A stretch of DNA of 32,226 nt from Persephonella sp. (lineage in GTDB: Bacteria > Aquificota > Aquificia > Aquificales > Hydrogenothermaceae). The stretch lies in contig JALVKE010000167.1 of assembly GCA_027028005.1 (NCBI GenBank), positions 1 to 32,226 on the forward strand, written 5' to 3'. The position numbers were made by a program, and so were the translations under genes. The notes under the pieces are model-generated. The model had not been told where the DNA came from, ran no database searches, and saw nothing but the letters and a program-made list of their open reading frames with translations. This document shows positions 1 to 7,179 of this stretch, one piece after another. Position 1 is the first letter of the stretch. Each line of letters opens with the position of its first letter.

Positions 1-1
1 T

Positions 2-460
2 GTGTTTTTTTATTTGTTACTTTATAGAACAAGACCTAAAATTGAAATATCAGATAAAATTGCAAAAACGCCAAGTGGTAAAAGTTATGTAATAAAAGTT
101 ATCAATAAATCAAAAAGAGATGCAATTAATATAAAAGCAGAATTATTGTTAATGAAACCAGTTAATGTTTCCAACGGAATAATTTGGAGACGTAAGAAAA
201 TACCTTTAAATAGAGAATATCTATTTGTATTAAATAAGTTCTCCAACAATGATCAAGAAACAAACTATGCTTTCAGATTTACAACCAATGAAGATATAGA
301 AAAGCTCTGGAATGATGAAAACCAATATCTTTTTTTTCAAGTATATGCAAAAGATGAGCTTTCAGGATTTGGAAAAGTTTTTTCTAAAAAGTACTATCGA
401 AAAAACTCTGCTATAAAAAAAGGTAGATTTAAACTTGGAGATACATTTGAAATTGAATAA
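2..460 (+). CDS. Hypothetical membrane-anchored protein, 5' end outside window
   Basis: The reading frame is open from the window edge, so the GTG at position 2 is probably not the true start and the gene is cut at its 5' end. What remains is the end of a hydrophobic segment (residues 1-8), a basic stop-transfer stretch (RTRPK) and a hydrophilic, beta-rich domain of about 140 residues with conserved-looking phrases such as YVIKVINKSKRDAINIKAEL. This suggests a cytoplasmic or periplasmic beta-sandwich domain on a single membrane anchor. I do not recognise the family and assign no function. It ends in TAA at 458-460 and no terminator hairpin follows. Confidence 0.6.
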   Translation: MFFYLLLYRTRPKIEISDKIAKTPSGKSYVIKVINKSKRDAINIKAELLLMKPVNVSNGIIWRRKKIPLNREYLFVLNKFSNNDQETNYAFRFTTNEDIEKLWNDENQYLFFQVYAKDELSGFGKVFSKKYYRKNSAIKKGRFKLGDTFEIE

Positions 461-844
461 AACCCCCTAATCTTTTTTCCTATCCAGATGGACTTTTAGA
501 ATAGTACGTTCAAAGTGTTATTGAGAAAGCTTTTTCCCATAACATTGGAAAATCTACAGAGTTTTTTTCAAAAATACATAACAGGTAAGGTTTCGCAGGA
601 TCTACTTAAAATGCTATACAGTTTAAAATTCGACGGGGAATGGGCAAAAGGAAAAATTAACTCTATTAATGATTTTGTGCTGATTGAAGAAGATGTTTTC
701 ATAGAACTTGACGAAGAAGCAAAAGATATATGGCAAGAGTTTTCAAAAATCTGGTAGATTTCCGGTGTTTTAGAAAGAAAAAAAGCGTTTGATAGCATCA
801 AAAATACATATTTTAAGATATTTTATAAAACTATTTTTCAAAAA
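461..844. other. Sparse intergenic stretch around the doubtful small ORF
   Basis: Apart from the weak ORF at 515-757, this stretch holds no recognisable promoter, RNA gene, repeat or transposon end. It separates the plus-strand gene at the window edge from the minus-strand aclBA operon, whose terminator begins at about 845. Confidence 0.5.
515..757 (+). CDS. Doubtful small hypothetical protein, possibly a gene remnant
   Basis: An 80-codon ORF beginning with GTG. The frame is open only from position 500, just after a TAG at 497-499, and no Shine-Dalgarno sequence precedes the GTG. An internal ATG at 611 would give a shorter product. The C-terminal half (FDGEWAKGKI ... IWQEFSKIW) has a normal, acidic protein-like composition, which speaks for real or formerly real coding sequence. 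The poor start suggests the 3' remnant of a decayed gene or a weakly translated small gene. No family recognised. Confidence 0.3.
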   Translation: MLLRKLFPITLENLQSFFQKYITGKVSQDLLKMLYSLKFDGEWAKGKINSINDFVLIEEDVFIELDEEAKDIWQEFSKIW

Positions 845-862
845 AGGGGCTTTTTAGCCCCT
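839..862 (-). terminator. Rho-independent terminator of aclBA
   Basis: On the minus strand AGGGGCT (862-856), a four-base loop, and AGCCCCT (851-845) form a perfect 7-bp stem followed by a run of six T. It lies 10 bases after the aclA stop codon. Confidence 0.9.
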
Positions 863-871
863 GAAAGAGAT

Positions 872-2719
872 TTATTCAACGTCACACTGAACGTTATAAA
901 GAATATCATCTGTTGGGTGTCTGTATAGTGGCATATCAAGTCTTTTCTCATCAAGGTAGTGTCCGATAAATCCGATTGTTCTACCAAGAACAAAGAATGC
1001 GTTGAATGCTCCTGCATTTATAAGCTCGTCTATTTCTGCATCAGAGTATCCGAGGGCTCTAAACATATCCACAAGGAGAACACCAATTGTTCCGTCAACG
1101 TTAAGGATAAGGTTTTCTTTTTTAGATGTTGTAACTTTTTCTACTTCAAGGGCATAATCTAAAAGCTCTGTGCTTGGGAAGTGTTCTTTAGCATATTTTT
1201 TAAGGAGTTCAACCCTTTTATCTGGGTTTTTAGTAGATTTTATTCTGTGTCCAATACCTGGTATTGGAATCTTTTCAACTCTTTTCATATAGTCAACAAA
1301 CTCAACAGGGTCCATTCCTTTTTCTTTTGCCATTTTGAAGTATTTAGCAGCACCGTCAATAGCACCACCAAATCTTGGTCCAATTGTGAGAATACCTGTA
1401 ACAATAGAAGACATAAGGTCTTTTCCTGCTCTTGCAGTAACTTTAGTGTTGTGGGCACCTGAAACAGCTGGTCCGTGGTCTGCAACTACTTTAATAACCA
1501 TATCTATGAAATTAGATGCCCATTCTGGGAATTTTTTCTTAAACCATAAGAGACCTATAACATCGGCAATTGAGTATCCTTTTTCTATAACTTCAGATAT
1601 AGGCACTCCACAGTATGTAGCTTCTTCTCCTCTATCATCAGAGATTGTACAGATGAAGTTCGTAGGTCTTCTTACTTTTCCTTCTTTTACTGCTTTTGCG
1701 TAATCTTCTGGAATTGGAGGTACCTCTGGTTCTTTTATATCTGGAATTTCACCTTTCGCATGAAGTTCTTCATAAACTCCTCTTATCATTTCAGGAAGAT
1801 CGTTAAATGATTGTGGAACATAAGCTCCAGCTTCTCTTAATGCTGCATTTTTTGCATCTGCTGTTTCAGCTTCAGCTCCAGCTTTAGCTCCTGCGTGTCC
1901 AAACTGAACTTCTCCACCAAAGTATTTTGAAATTGTTCCAATACACCAAGCAATCACAGGTTTTTTAATTCTTCCGTCTTTTATAGCTTCAGCAACTCTG
2001 TATTCAAGGGTTCCTCCAACTTCACCAAGAAGAACCATCATTTTAACTTGTGGGTTTTTCTCATATCTAAGCATATGGTCAAGGAAGTCTGATCCTGGAT
2101 ATCTGTCACCACCAATGGCAATACCTTCAGCAAGACCATTCGCATTTCTTGCTATAACGTTTGAAAGCTCGTTAAAAAGGCCTCCAGATCTTGTAACAAG
2201 ACCTACGGAACCAGGTCTATGAAGTTTTGAATTGATAATATTTTCAATTGTTCCACCTGTATTTGCTATTCTAAATGCACCTGGTGCAATACCACCAACA
2301 GTAGCAGGACCAATAATCCACTTTCCAAGCTCTTTAGCCTTAATTCTCATTATTCTTGCAAATCTTTCAGGAATACCTTCAGCTGTGATAGCAATTGTTC
2401 TTATTGTTGGTATATCAAGAGCTTCCATTGTTACATCATAAGCTGTTCTGAAAGATGCAAAGTTAATAAGAACATCTGCTTCTGGAAAATCTTTGGCTGC
2501 CTCAGTTGTTGATTTATAGATAGGTATCATTATTTCCTGTGTTCCGTAGAAAAACTTATCAAATTTTCTTGATTGTGTTGGTGCAACAATTGCAGCAATA
2601 GATGGCTCTCTTCCAACTACATAATCATAGTCAAGCATTCTTTGAATTGCGTTTCTGTTTAGGTTCCAGAATATTGCTTTTGTGTTCCTATCAAAAAGTA
2701 AGTAATCAGGTTTGCTCAT
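872..2719 (-). CDS. aclA: ATP-citrate lyase, AclA subunit
   Basis: Catalytic subunit of two-subunit ATP-citrate lyase, which with AclB splits citrate using ATP and CoA into acetyl-CoA and oxaloacetate. This is the key cleavage step of the reductive TCA cycle, in the cytoplasm. Residues about 1-330 match the CoA-binding and ligase folds of succinyl-CoA synthetase alpha; His275 in VQFGHAGAKAG is the phosphohistidine. Residues about 345-615 are the citrate-synthase-like lyase domain, with His415 (DHGPAVSGAH), His491 (PGIGHR) and Asp542 (NVDG) in the positions expected for the citrate-synthase-type active site. At 615 residues it has the length of Chlorobium AclA (about 608). It starts at ATG 2719 with AAGGAGG just upstream, 56 bases after aclB, in the same transcription unit. 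It is not a plain succinyl-CoA synthetase alpha subunit, which would be about 290-300 residues and lack the second half. Confidence 0.97.
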   Translation of the reverse strand: MSKPDYLLFDRNTKAIFWNLNRNAIQRMLDYDYVVGREPSIAAIVAPTQSRKFDKFFYGTQEIMIPIYKSTTEAAKDFPEADVLINFASFRTAYDVTMEALDIPTIRTIAITAEGIPERFARIMRIKAKELGKWIIGPATVGGIAPGAFRIANTGGTIENIINSKLHRPGSVGLVTRSGGLFNELSNVIARNANGLAEGIAIGGDRYPGSDFLDHMLRYEKNPQVKMMVLLGEVGGTLEYRVAEAIKDGRIKKPVIAWCIGTISKYFGGEVQFGHAGAKAGAEAETADAKNAALREAGAYVPQSFNDLPEMIRGVYEELHAKGEIPDIKEPEVPPIPEDYAKAVKEGKVRRPTNFICTISDDRGEEATYCGVPISEVIEKGYSIADVIGLLWFKKKFPEWASNFIDMVIKVVADHGPAVSGAHNTKVTARAGKDLMSSIVTGILTIGPRFGGAIDGAAKYFKMAKEKGMDPVEFVDYMKRVEKIPIPGIGHRIKSTKNPDKRVELLKKYAKEHFPSTELLDYALEVEKVTTSKKENLILNVDGTIGVLLVDMFRALGYSDAEIDELINAGAFNAFFVLGRTIGFIGHYLDEKRLDMPLYRHPTDDILYNVQCDVE

Positions 2720-2750
2720 TTAAAAACCTCCTTTTTCTTGTTTTAAGTTT

Positions 2751-2771
2751 AAAAAAGGGCAAAAAGCCCTT
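2751..2771 (-). terminator. Intercistronic hairpin/terminator between aclB and aclA
   Basis: Minus-strand AAGGGC (2771-2766), a five-T loop, GCCCTT (2760-2755) and four further T (2754-2751) make a short but complete intrinsic-terminator shape. It starts 5 bases after the aclB stop codon and precedes the aclA ribosome binding site. It could lower aclA transcription relative to aclB or protect a processed aclB 3' end. The 6-bp stem suggests partial rather than complete termination. Confidence 0.65.
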
Positions 2772-2775
2772 CTTT

Positions 2776-4086
2776 TTAAGCTGCTTCCTTTTCAGCTTCC
2801 TGGATAGCTTTTTTAACTATTTCTGTCATATGTGTTTCAGGTCCGTAAACCTCTATTGGAATTCCAAGTTCTTCAGCTGCTTCTTTTATTTTCTTAAGAC
2901 CGATTTCATAGTTTGGACCACCTCTTCTTACGTATATCTTAACGCCGACTTCCCTAAGTTTGTCAGCATATTCTTTCATAGCATCTATGATACCTTCAAA
3001 TGTTTTAGCAACGTCTGTAAAGTTAGCAATAGCACCACCGATGATTAAGATTTTATGCCCTTTTGGATGCTTGCTTCTTGTCATAAGGTCAAAAACAGTT
3101 TTTACATACTCTCTTGTTTCTGCTCTTGAAGGGTTACCTGAGTATTCACCGTAATTTGCAAGCTCTTTAACGTATCCAAGGTCTGCAACGGTATCAGCAT
3201 AAACAACTGAAGCACCTCCACCTGCAACAAGTGTCCAGATTCTTCCTTCAGGATTTAATATCGTAAGTTTTAATGAAGCACCGGATTTTTCATCCATCTC
3301 TTTGATATATTTTTCTTCTGGAGAAAGTTCTCTTCCAAATCCTGCTGGAAATTCAAGCTCTCCCCATTTTTTTCCTACAACAAACTGTGCAGTATCATCA
3401 ACTCTTCCAACAAAGTCAAGAGGATAAACTTTATTTCCAACCATTACAAGTGGGTTAATTTCAAGATATGTAAAGTGAAGATCTCTAAAGAGTTTATAAA
3501 GTCTGTATACAAAATCTGCAAATTTTTCTTTGTCTTTTATTTCAGCTGGAACATTTTCTACTATAAGTTTTTTAATCTCTTCATCTGAAGCTGTGATAGG
3601 TATTCTCACTTCAACAACTTTGTCCCAGTTTTCTTCTACATCTATTCCACCAAAAGCAGACATATAGATAATATCTTCATCTTCATCTGTTGTAATTGCT
3701 ACATAGTACTCTTCTTCAGGTTTGTGTGGAACAAAAGGCTCTACTAAAAAGTGAGTTAAATGTCCTTTTACTCCGTTAATCTCAACCTCTTCAGCCATTT
3801 TTTGTTTTATCCACTCTTTAGCATCTTCCCATGTAACATCCCCAGGTTTTTCCTTTTTGAAGAAAATAAGTCCAAGTTTTCCTCTTTTTCCAAAAAGCAT
3901 GTCTGGTTTCACAACAAGTGGAGTTTCTTTTACCCAAGGATACTGTTCAGGAATCTTATCAAGATCTGTTTCAGGTGTGATTAAGATTGATTTGAAATCA
4001 TACTCAAAGGCACCATCAAAGTACTCATCCCAATTTTGGGCTAAAATTCTTTTTCCATCATACTCTCTAATACCTCGTTGAGCCAT
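2776..4086 (-). CDS. aclB: ATP-citrate lyase, AclB subunit
   Basis: Partner of AclA in ATP-citrate lyase. The N-terminal half (about residues 1-245) is an ATP-grasp domain as in succinyl-CoA synthetase beta, ending in the DLHFTYLEINPLVM motif that carries metal/ATP-binding Glu and Asn. The C-terminal half (about 260-425) is a CoA-ligase/flavodoxin-like domain containing VAGGGASVVYADT and ILIIGGAIANFTDVA. At 436 residues it is slightly longer than Chlorobium AclB (about 398). The start ATG at 4086 follows GGAGG. It is first in the aclB-aclA unit, behind its own predicted promoter, and is separated from the upstream isocitrate dehydrogenase by a terminator. The presence of AclA and AclB points to Hydrogenothermaceae rather than Aquificaceae, which use citryl-CoA synthetase and lyase. 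Confidence 0.96.
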   Translation of the reverse strand: MAQRGIREYDGKRILAQNWDEYFDGAFEYDFKSILITPETDLDKIPEQYPWVKETPLVVKPDMLFGKRGKLGLIFFKKEKPGDVTWEDAKEWIKQKMAEEVEINGVKGHLTHFLVEPFVPHKPEEEYYVAITTDEDEDIIYMSAFGGIDVEENWDKVVEVRIPITASDEEIKKLIVENVPAEIKDKEKFADFVYRLYKLFRDLHFTYLEINPLVMVGNKVYPLDFVGRVDDTAQFVVGKKWGELEFPAGFGRELSPEEKYIKEMDEKSGASLKLTILNPEGRIWTLVAGGGASVVYADTVADLGYVKELANYGEYSGNPSRAETREYVKTVFDLMTRSKHPKGHKILIIGGAIANFTDVAKTFEGIIDAMKEYADKLREVGVKIYVRRGGPNYEIGLKKIKEAAEELGIPIEVYGPETHMTEIVKKAIQEAEKEAA

Positions 4087-4122
4087 TTATATCCTCCTTA
4101 AATGTTTGAATTTCAAAAGAAA

Positions 4123-4149
4123 ATTATATCAGTAAAATTGCATAAACAA
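4123..4149 (-). promoter_or_regulatory. Predicted sigma-70-type promoter of aclBA
   Basis: On the minus strand, TTGTTT (4149-4144) and a perfect TATAAT (4128-4123) are separated by 15 bases; shifting to TTTGTT gives 16. Transcription would start near 4116, about 30 bases before the aclB start codon. It lies just past the idh terminator. Confidence 0.6.
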
Positions 4150-4187
4150 AAAATAAGGGACGCTTCCCATTTTTGAGAAACGTCCCT
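4148..4187 (-). terminator. Rho-independent terminator of isocitrate dehydrogenase gene
   Basis: Minus-strand AGGGACG (4187-4181) pairs with CGTCCCT (4162-4156), with three further base pairs inside past a single mismatch, and a T-rich tail (TATTTTTTG) follows. It lies 36 bases after the idh stop codon and separates idh from aclBA. Confidence 0.9.
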
Positions 4188-4222
4188 ATAAAAAAGCTTT
4201 TAGTAAAATAAGTGTTTTTCAA

Positions 4223-6469
4223 TTAGCTTTCTAAAAGTGAATCAATTATTCTGTTAAATGTTTCAGAAGGTCTCATTGCTTTTGTAGCTTTTTCATCATC
4301 TGGATGATACCATCCACCAATATCTGTAGGTTTACCTTCTGCAGCTTTTATCTCTTCAAGGATTTTTTCTTCATTCTCTTTCAAGTCTGCATATACTTTT
4401 GCAAATTTTAAAGACAACTCTTTGTCTTTATCTTGAGCAGCAAGTGCTTCAGCCCAGTAGAGAGCAAGGTAGAAGTGAGAACCTCTTGTGTCTAACTCCC
4501 CAACTTTTCTCTTAGGTGTTTTATCGTTTTCAAGGTACTTTCCAACAGCCTGATCTAAAGTTTCAGCAAGAACAAGTAATCTTGGATTTTCTTCTTGGAA
4601 AAGAGCCTTTATCTGTTTGTATGCATGTTTTAATGATTCAACAAATGCAAGGAATTCTCCAAGGGAATCCCATCTAAGATGCCCTTCTTTTATAAACTGT
4701 TCAACATGTTTTGGAGCAGAACCACCTGCACCTGTTTCAAATAGTCCACCACCAGCAATAAGTGGAACAATAGAGAGAGATCTTGCAGATGTTCCAACTT
4801 CAATAATTGGGAAGAGGTCTGTAAGGTAATCCCTTAAAACGTTACCTGTTACAGATATTGTATCTTCACCATTTCTAAATCTTGCTAGAGTAAACTTCAT
4901 AGCATCCTGAGGAGCTTTTATGTAGTAATCAACTCCTTCAAGGTCGTATTTTGGAAGCTCTTCTTTTACAATTTCAATAAGGTTTCTGTCGTGAGCTCTA
5001 TACTCATCAAGCCAGAAAACAATTGGAAGACCACTTTCTTTTGCTCTGTTAACAGCAAGTTTAATCCAGTCTCTTATAGCAAGGTCTTTAGTGATACAGC
5101 TTCTCCAAATATCTCCTTCGTTTACGCAATGCTCTATTAAAACATTTCCTTCTTCATCAACAACTTTCATTTTTCCATCTGCAGGTGGGAAGAATGTTTT
5201 GTCGTGGGAACCGTATTCTTCTGCTTTCATCGCCATAAGACCAACGTTCTGAACAGTTCCTATTTTTGTTGGATCAAACTGTCCCCTTGCTTTTATGTCT
5301 TCAACAATCTCTTTATACATTGTTGCATAAGATCTGTCTGGAATAGAGAGAACAACATCATCTACTTCTCCAGATGGTCCCCATCCTTTTAGACCATTTT
5401 TGATTACAGCTGGAACTGATGCGTCAATAATAACATCATTTGGCCTATGAAGATTTGTTATGCCTTTATCAGAATCAACCATATACATTCTTGGTCTTTC
5501 TTTATATATTTCCTCTATTGTTTTCTTAATAGCCTCTCTTTCTTCTTCTGGAAGCGTTTCCAATCTCTGTTCTAAATCCGCAAGACCAGATTCTGGTTTC
5601 CATCCAAGTTTTTCCAGAATTTCACCATGTTTTTCAAAGAGTTTTGCATAATAAACTCTTATAGCATCACCAAAGATAACAGGATCTGAAACTCTCATCA
5701 TTGTAGCTTTTACATGAAGAGAGAAAAGGATATCTTCTTCTTTAGCTGTGTTTATAACTTCTTCAAAATATTTTCTAAGTTTTTTTCTGTCCATGTATGT
5801 TCCATCTACAACATCACCTTTCCCAACTTCTACTTCTTTTAAAACTGTTTGGTTTCCGTTTTCATCTTCAAATATATATTTGATTTTTGTGTCTTTTTCT
5901 ATAATTACAGATTTTTCATGCTCATAGAAATCACCTGTTTTCATATGAGCAACGTGGGATTTTGAGTGAGGAGAAACATCTCTAAGCTTGTGTGGATGTT
6001 TTCTTGCATACTCTTTAACAGATTTTGCAAGTCTTCTGTCTGAGTTACCCTGTCTGAGAACTGGGTTAACTACAGAACCAACACATCTGTCATATCTCTC
6101 TTTAATCTGTTTTTCTTCCTCAGTTTGAGGATTTTCTGGATAATCTGGTAATGGGTATCCCTGTTTTTGAAGCTCTGCAATAGCTTCTTTAAGCTGTGGA
6201 ACAGATGCAGAGATGTTTGGAAGTTTCATTATATTAGCTTCTGGCTTCCATACAAGCTCACCAAGATATGCAAGGTCATCTGGAACTCTTTTATCTTCAG
6301 GAAGAAGGTCTGGGAATTGTGCAAGAATTCTTCCTGCAAGGGAGATATCTCTTACTTCAATTCCAATATTTGCATCCTTGGTAAATGCCCTCATAATAGG
6401 TAAAAGTGAATAACTTGCAAGCTGTGGTGCCTCGTCGACTTTCGTCCAAACAATGTTAAATTTAGCCAT
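4223..6469 (-). CDS. icd: Monomeric NADP-dependent isocitrate dehydrogenase
   Basis: Interconverts isocitrate and 2-oxoglutarate with NADP(H). Next to ATP-citrate lyase it presumably runs in the reductive, carboxylating direction of the reductive TCA cycle. At 748 residues it has the length of the monomeric (type II) enzyme, not the about 420-residue dimeric form. Visible family residues are Ser143 in VLRQGNSDRR, Lys254 in LHVKATMMRVSDP, Asp349 in VIIDAS, Tyr419 in EEYGSHD, the WLDEYRAHDRN metal/substrate motif (486-496), and the cofactor-region motif GGLFETGAGGSAPKHV. These match, as I recall, the active site of the Azotobacter enzyme. The ATG at 6469 has GGAGG 7 bases upstream. It has its own promoter, a long structured leader and a terminator, so it can be regulated apart from aclBA. 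Confidence 0.96.
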   Translation of the reverse strand: MAKFNIVWTKVDEAPQLASYSLLPIMRAFTKDANIGIEVRDISLAGRILAQFPDLLPEDKRVPDDLAYLGELVWKPEANIMKLPNISASVPQLKEAIAELQKQGYPLPDYPENPQTEEEKQIKERYDRCVGSVVNPVLRQGNSDRRLAKSVKEYARKHPHKLRDVSPHSKSHVAHMKTGDFYEHEKSVIIEKDTKIKYIFEDENGNQTVLKEVEVGKGDVVDGTYMDRKKLRKYFEEVINTAKEEDILFSLHVKATMMRVSDPVIFGDAIRVYYAKLFEKHGEILEKLGWKPESGLADLEQRLETLPEEEREAIKKTIEEIYKERPRMYMVDSDKGITNLHRPNDVIIDASVPAVIKNGLKGWGPSGEVDDVVLSIPDRSYATMYKEIVEDIKARGQFDPTKIGTVQNVGLMAMKAEEYGSHDKTFFPPADGKMKVVDEEGNVLIEHCVNEGDIWRSCITKDLAIRDWIKLAVNRAKESGLPIVFWLDEYRAHDRNLIEIVKEELPKYDLEGVDYYIKAPQDAMKFTLARFRNGEDTISVTGNVLRDYLTDLFPIIEVGTSARSLSIVPLIAGGGLFETGAGGSAPKHVEQFIKEGHLRWDSLGEFLAFVESLKHAYKQIKALFQEENPRLLVLAETLDQAVGKYLENDKTPKRKVGELDTRGSHFYLALYWAEALAAQDKDKELSLKFAKVYADLKENEEKILEEIKAAEGKPTDIGGWYHPDDEKATKAMRPSETFNRIIDSLLES

Positions 6470-6492
6470 AAAACAACCTCCTTTTATAGGAT

Positions 6493-6582
6493 TTATTTTG
6501 ATTGCGAATTTAGAAAATAGGTAAATGAAGTAGCAACAGATAGAAAGATCCTATTTGATTTTTTATATAACCTAATAGCCAT
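6493..6582 (-). CDS. Possible 29-residue leader peptide upstream of icd
   Basis: A 30-codon ORF with ATG at 6582 preceded by AAGGAG at 5-base spacing, ending TAA at 6495-6493, 23 bases before the icd start. The predicted peptide starts MAIRLYKKSNR and ends NSQSK. It is mildly hydrophobic in the middle and not enriched in any one amino acid, so classical amino-acid attenuation is unlikely. It lies wholly inside the predicted icd leader. Its ribosome binding site and start codon are paired in a 13-bp helix. Translation is unproven; it could be a chance ORF. Confidence 0.35.
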   Translation of the reverse strand: MAIRLYKKSNRIFLSVATSFTYFLNSQSK

Positions 6583-6592
6583 TGCTACTCCT
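6534..6592 (-). promoter_or_regulatory. Structured 5' leader of icd: 13-bp helix over a ribosome binding site
   Basis: In the minus-strand transcript GGAGUAGCAAUGG (6591-6579) can pair without a gap with CUGUUGCUACUUC (6539-6527): 13 pairs, three of them G-U. The loop is about 39 bases. The 5' arm contains the Shine-Dalgarno and ATG of the 29-residue ORF. The predicted transcript start (about 6606) puts this helix near the 5' end of a leader of about 136 bases. It resembles a translation- or temperature-controlled leader more than any riboswitch class I know. Confidence 0.45.
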
Positions 6593-6612
6593 TAGAATTT
6601 TAGGACAACAAA

Positions 6613-6641
6613 ATTGTAATTTATTCTCATTGAAAAATCAA
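6613..6641 (-). promoter_or_regulatory. Predicted sigma-70-type promoter of icd
   Basis: Minus-strand TTGATT (6641-6636), a 17-base spacer, and TACAAT (6618-6613). Four of six and five of six bases match the consensus, with ideal spacing. Transcription would start near 6606, leaving a leader of about 136 bases before the icd ATG at 6469. Confidence 0.6.
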
Positions 6642-6729
6642 ACAGTGTTTTATTTTGGAAATAAATCTATATAAAGTAAGATGGTTTATTCTAAGCTATG
6701 AAATAATGTTAAAAAGTTAGATTATTTAC

Positions 6730-6735
6730 TATAAT
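6730..6735 (+). promoter_or_regulatory. Predicted -10 box of the EF-hand protein gene
   Basis: A perfect TATAAT lies 32 bases before the ATG at 6767, with only a weak -35 (TGTTAA region) about 17 bases upstream. Transcription would begin near 6742. It is divergent from the icd promoter; the two lie about 90 bases apart. Confidence 0.45.
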
Positions 6736-6766
6736 TTGAATAATTAATGAAGTAGGAGGAAATTTT

Positions 6767-7159
6767 ATGAGTCTAAGAAATATTTTAATTGTTTTAGGTT
6801 TTATTTTTGTTATTTTCCTTGGGTTATTTATTGCATATAGATTATTTTTTGCCCCTGAAAGATTAAATCTTATAGGAAGAACTATTGAAACAACATTAGG
6901 ATTTGATAACGGGGTTGTTGAGTTTTATAGCTGTGGAAAACTTATAAAGAGATTTTTGAAAGTAGAAAAGCTTACAACGGCAAGGGGAACATATGATAAA
7001 AAAGTAAGGCCTTACAGATTTGGATACGGATATATAGATTTTAATTTAGATGGTATATTAAACAAGGACGAAAAAAAACTTGGTAAAGTTTACTTTGAGG
7101 TACCTTCTTACAGAGACTATATATATTACGATGCTAAAATTATTCCAGAGGAAAAGTGA
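6767..7159 (+). CDS. Membrane-anchored protein with one EF-hand-like loop
   Basis: A 130-residue protein of unknown function. Residues about 5-27 are a strong transmembrane segment, followed by an extracytoplasmic domain. Residues 91-102 (DFNLDGILNKDE) fit the EF-hand/dockerin calcium loop pattern D-x-N-x-D-G-x-L-x-x-x-E, so calcium binding is plausible. A single Cys (residue 56) is present. The gene starts at ATG 6767 behind AGGAGG, is monocistronic, and ends inside a perfect hairpin shared with the converging gene. No known family name comes to mind. Confidence 0.75.
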   Translation: MSLRNILIVLGFIFVIFLGLFIAYRLFFAPERLNLIGRTIETTLGFDNGVVEFYSCGKLIKRFLKVEKLTTARGTYDKKVRPYRFGYGYIDFNLDGILNKDEKKLGKVYFEVPSYRDYIYYDAKIIPEEK

Positions 7160-7179
7160 CATCTAAACGATGTCACTTT
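7153..7179. terminator. Bidirectional hairpin terminator between converging genes
   Basis: AAAGTGACATC (7153-7163), a five-base loop and GATGTCACTTT (7169-7179) form a perfect 11-bp stem. It contains the stop codons of both flanking genes. The minus strand continues into TTTTCC, and the plus strand has a weaker T-rich tail. Confidence 0.85.

Noticed and set aside
1335-1703. 122-codon ORF on the plus strand
   Set aside because: Antisense shadow of aclA, with no ribosome binding site; its sequence mirrors the conserved aclA reading frame.
2602-3048. 148-codon plus-strand ORF across the aclA/aclB junction
   Set aside because: Antisense to two clear genes; Phe/Ser/Cys-rich product typical of a shadow frame.
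872-4086. Succinyl-CoA synthetase (sucCD) or citryl-CoA synthetase
   Set aside because: The 615-residue subunit carries a full citrate-synthase-like domain, which is diagnostic of ATP-citrate lyase.
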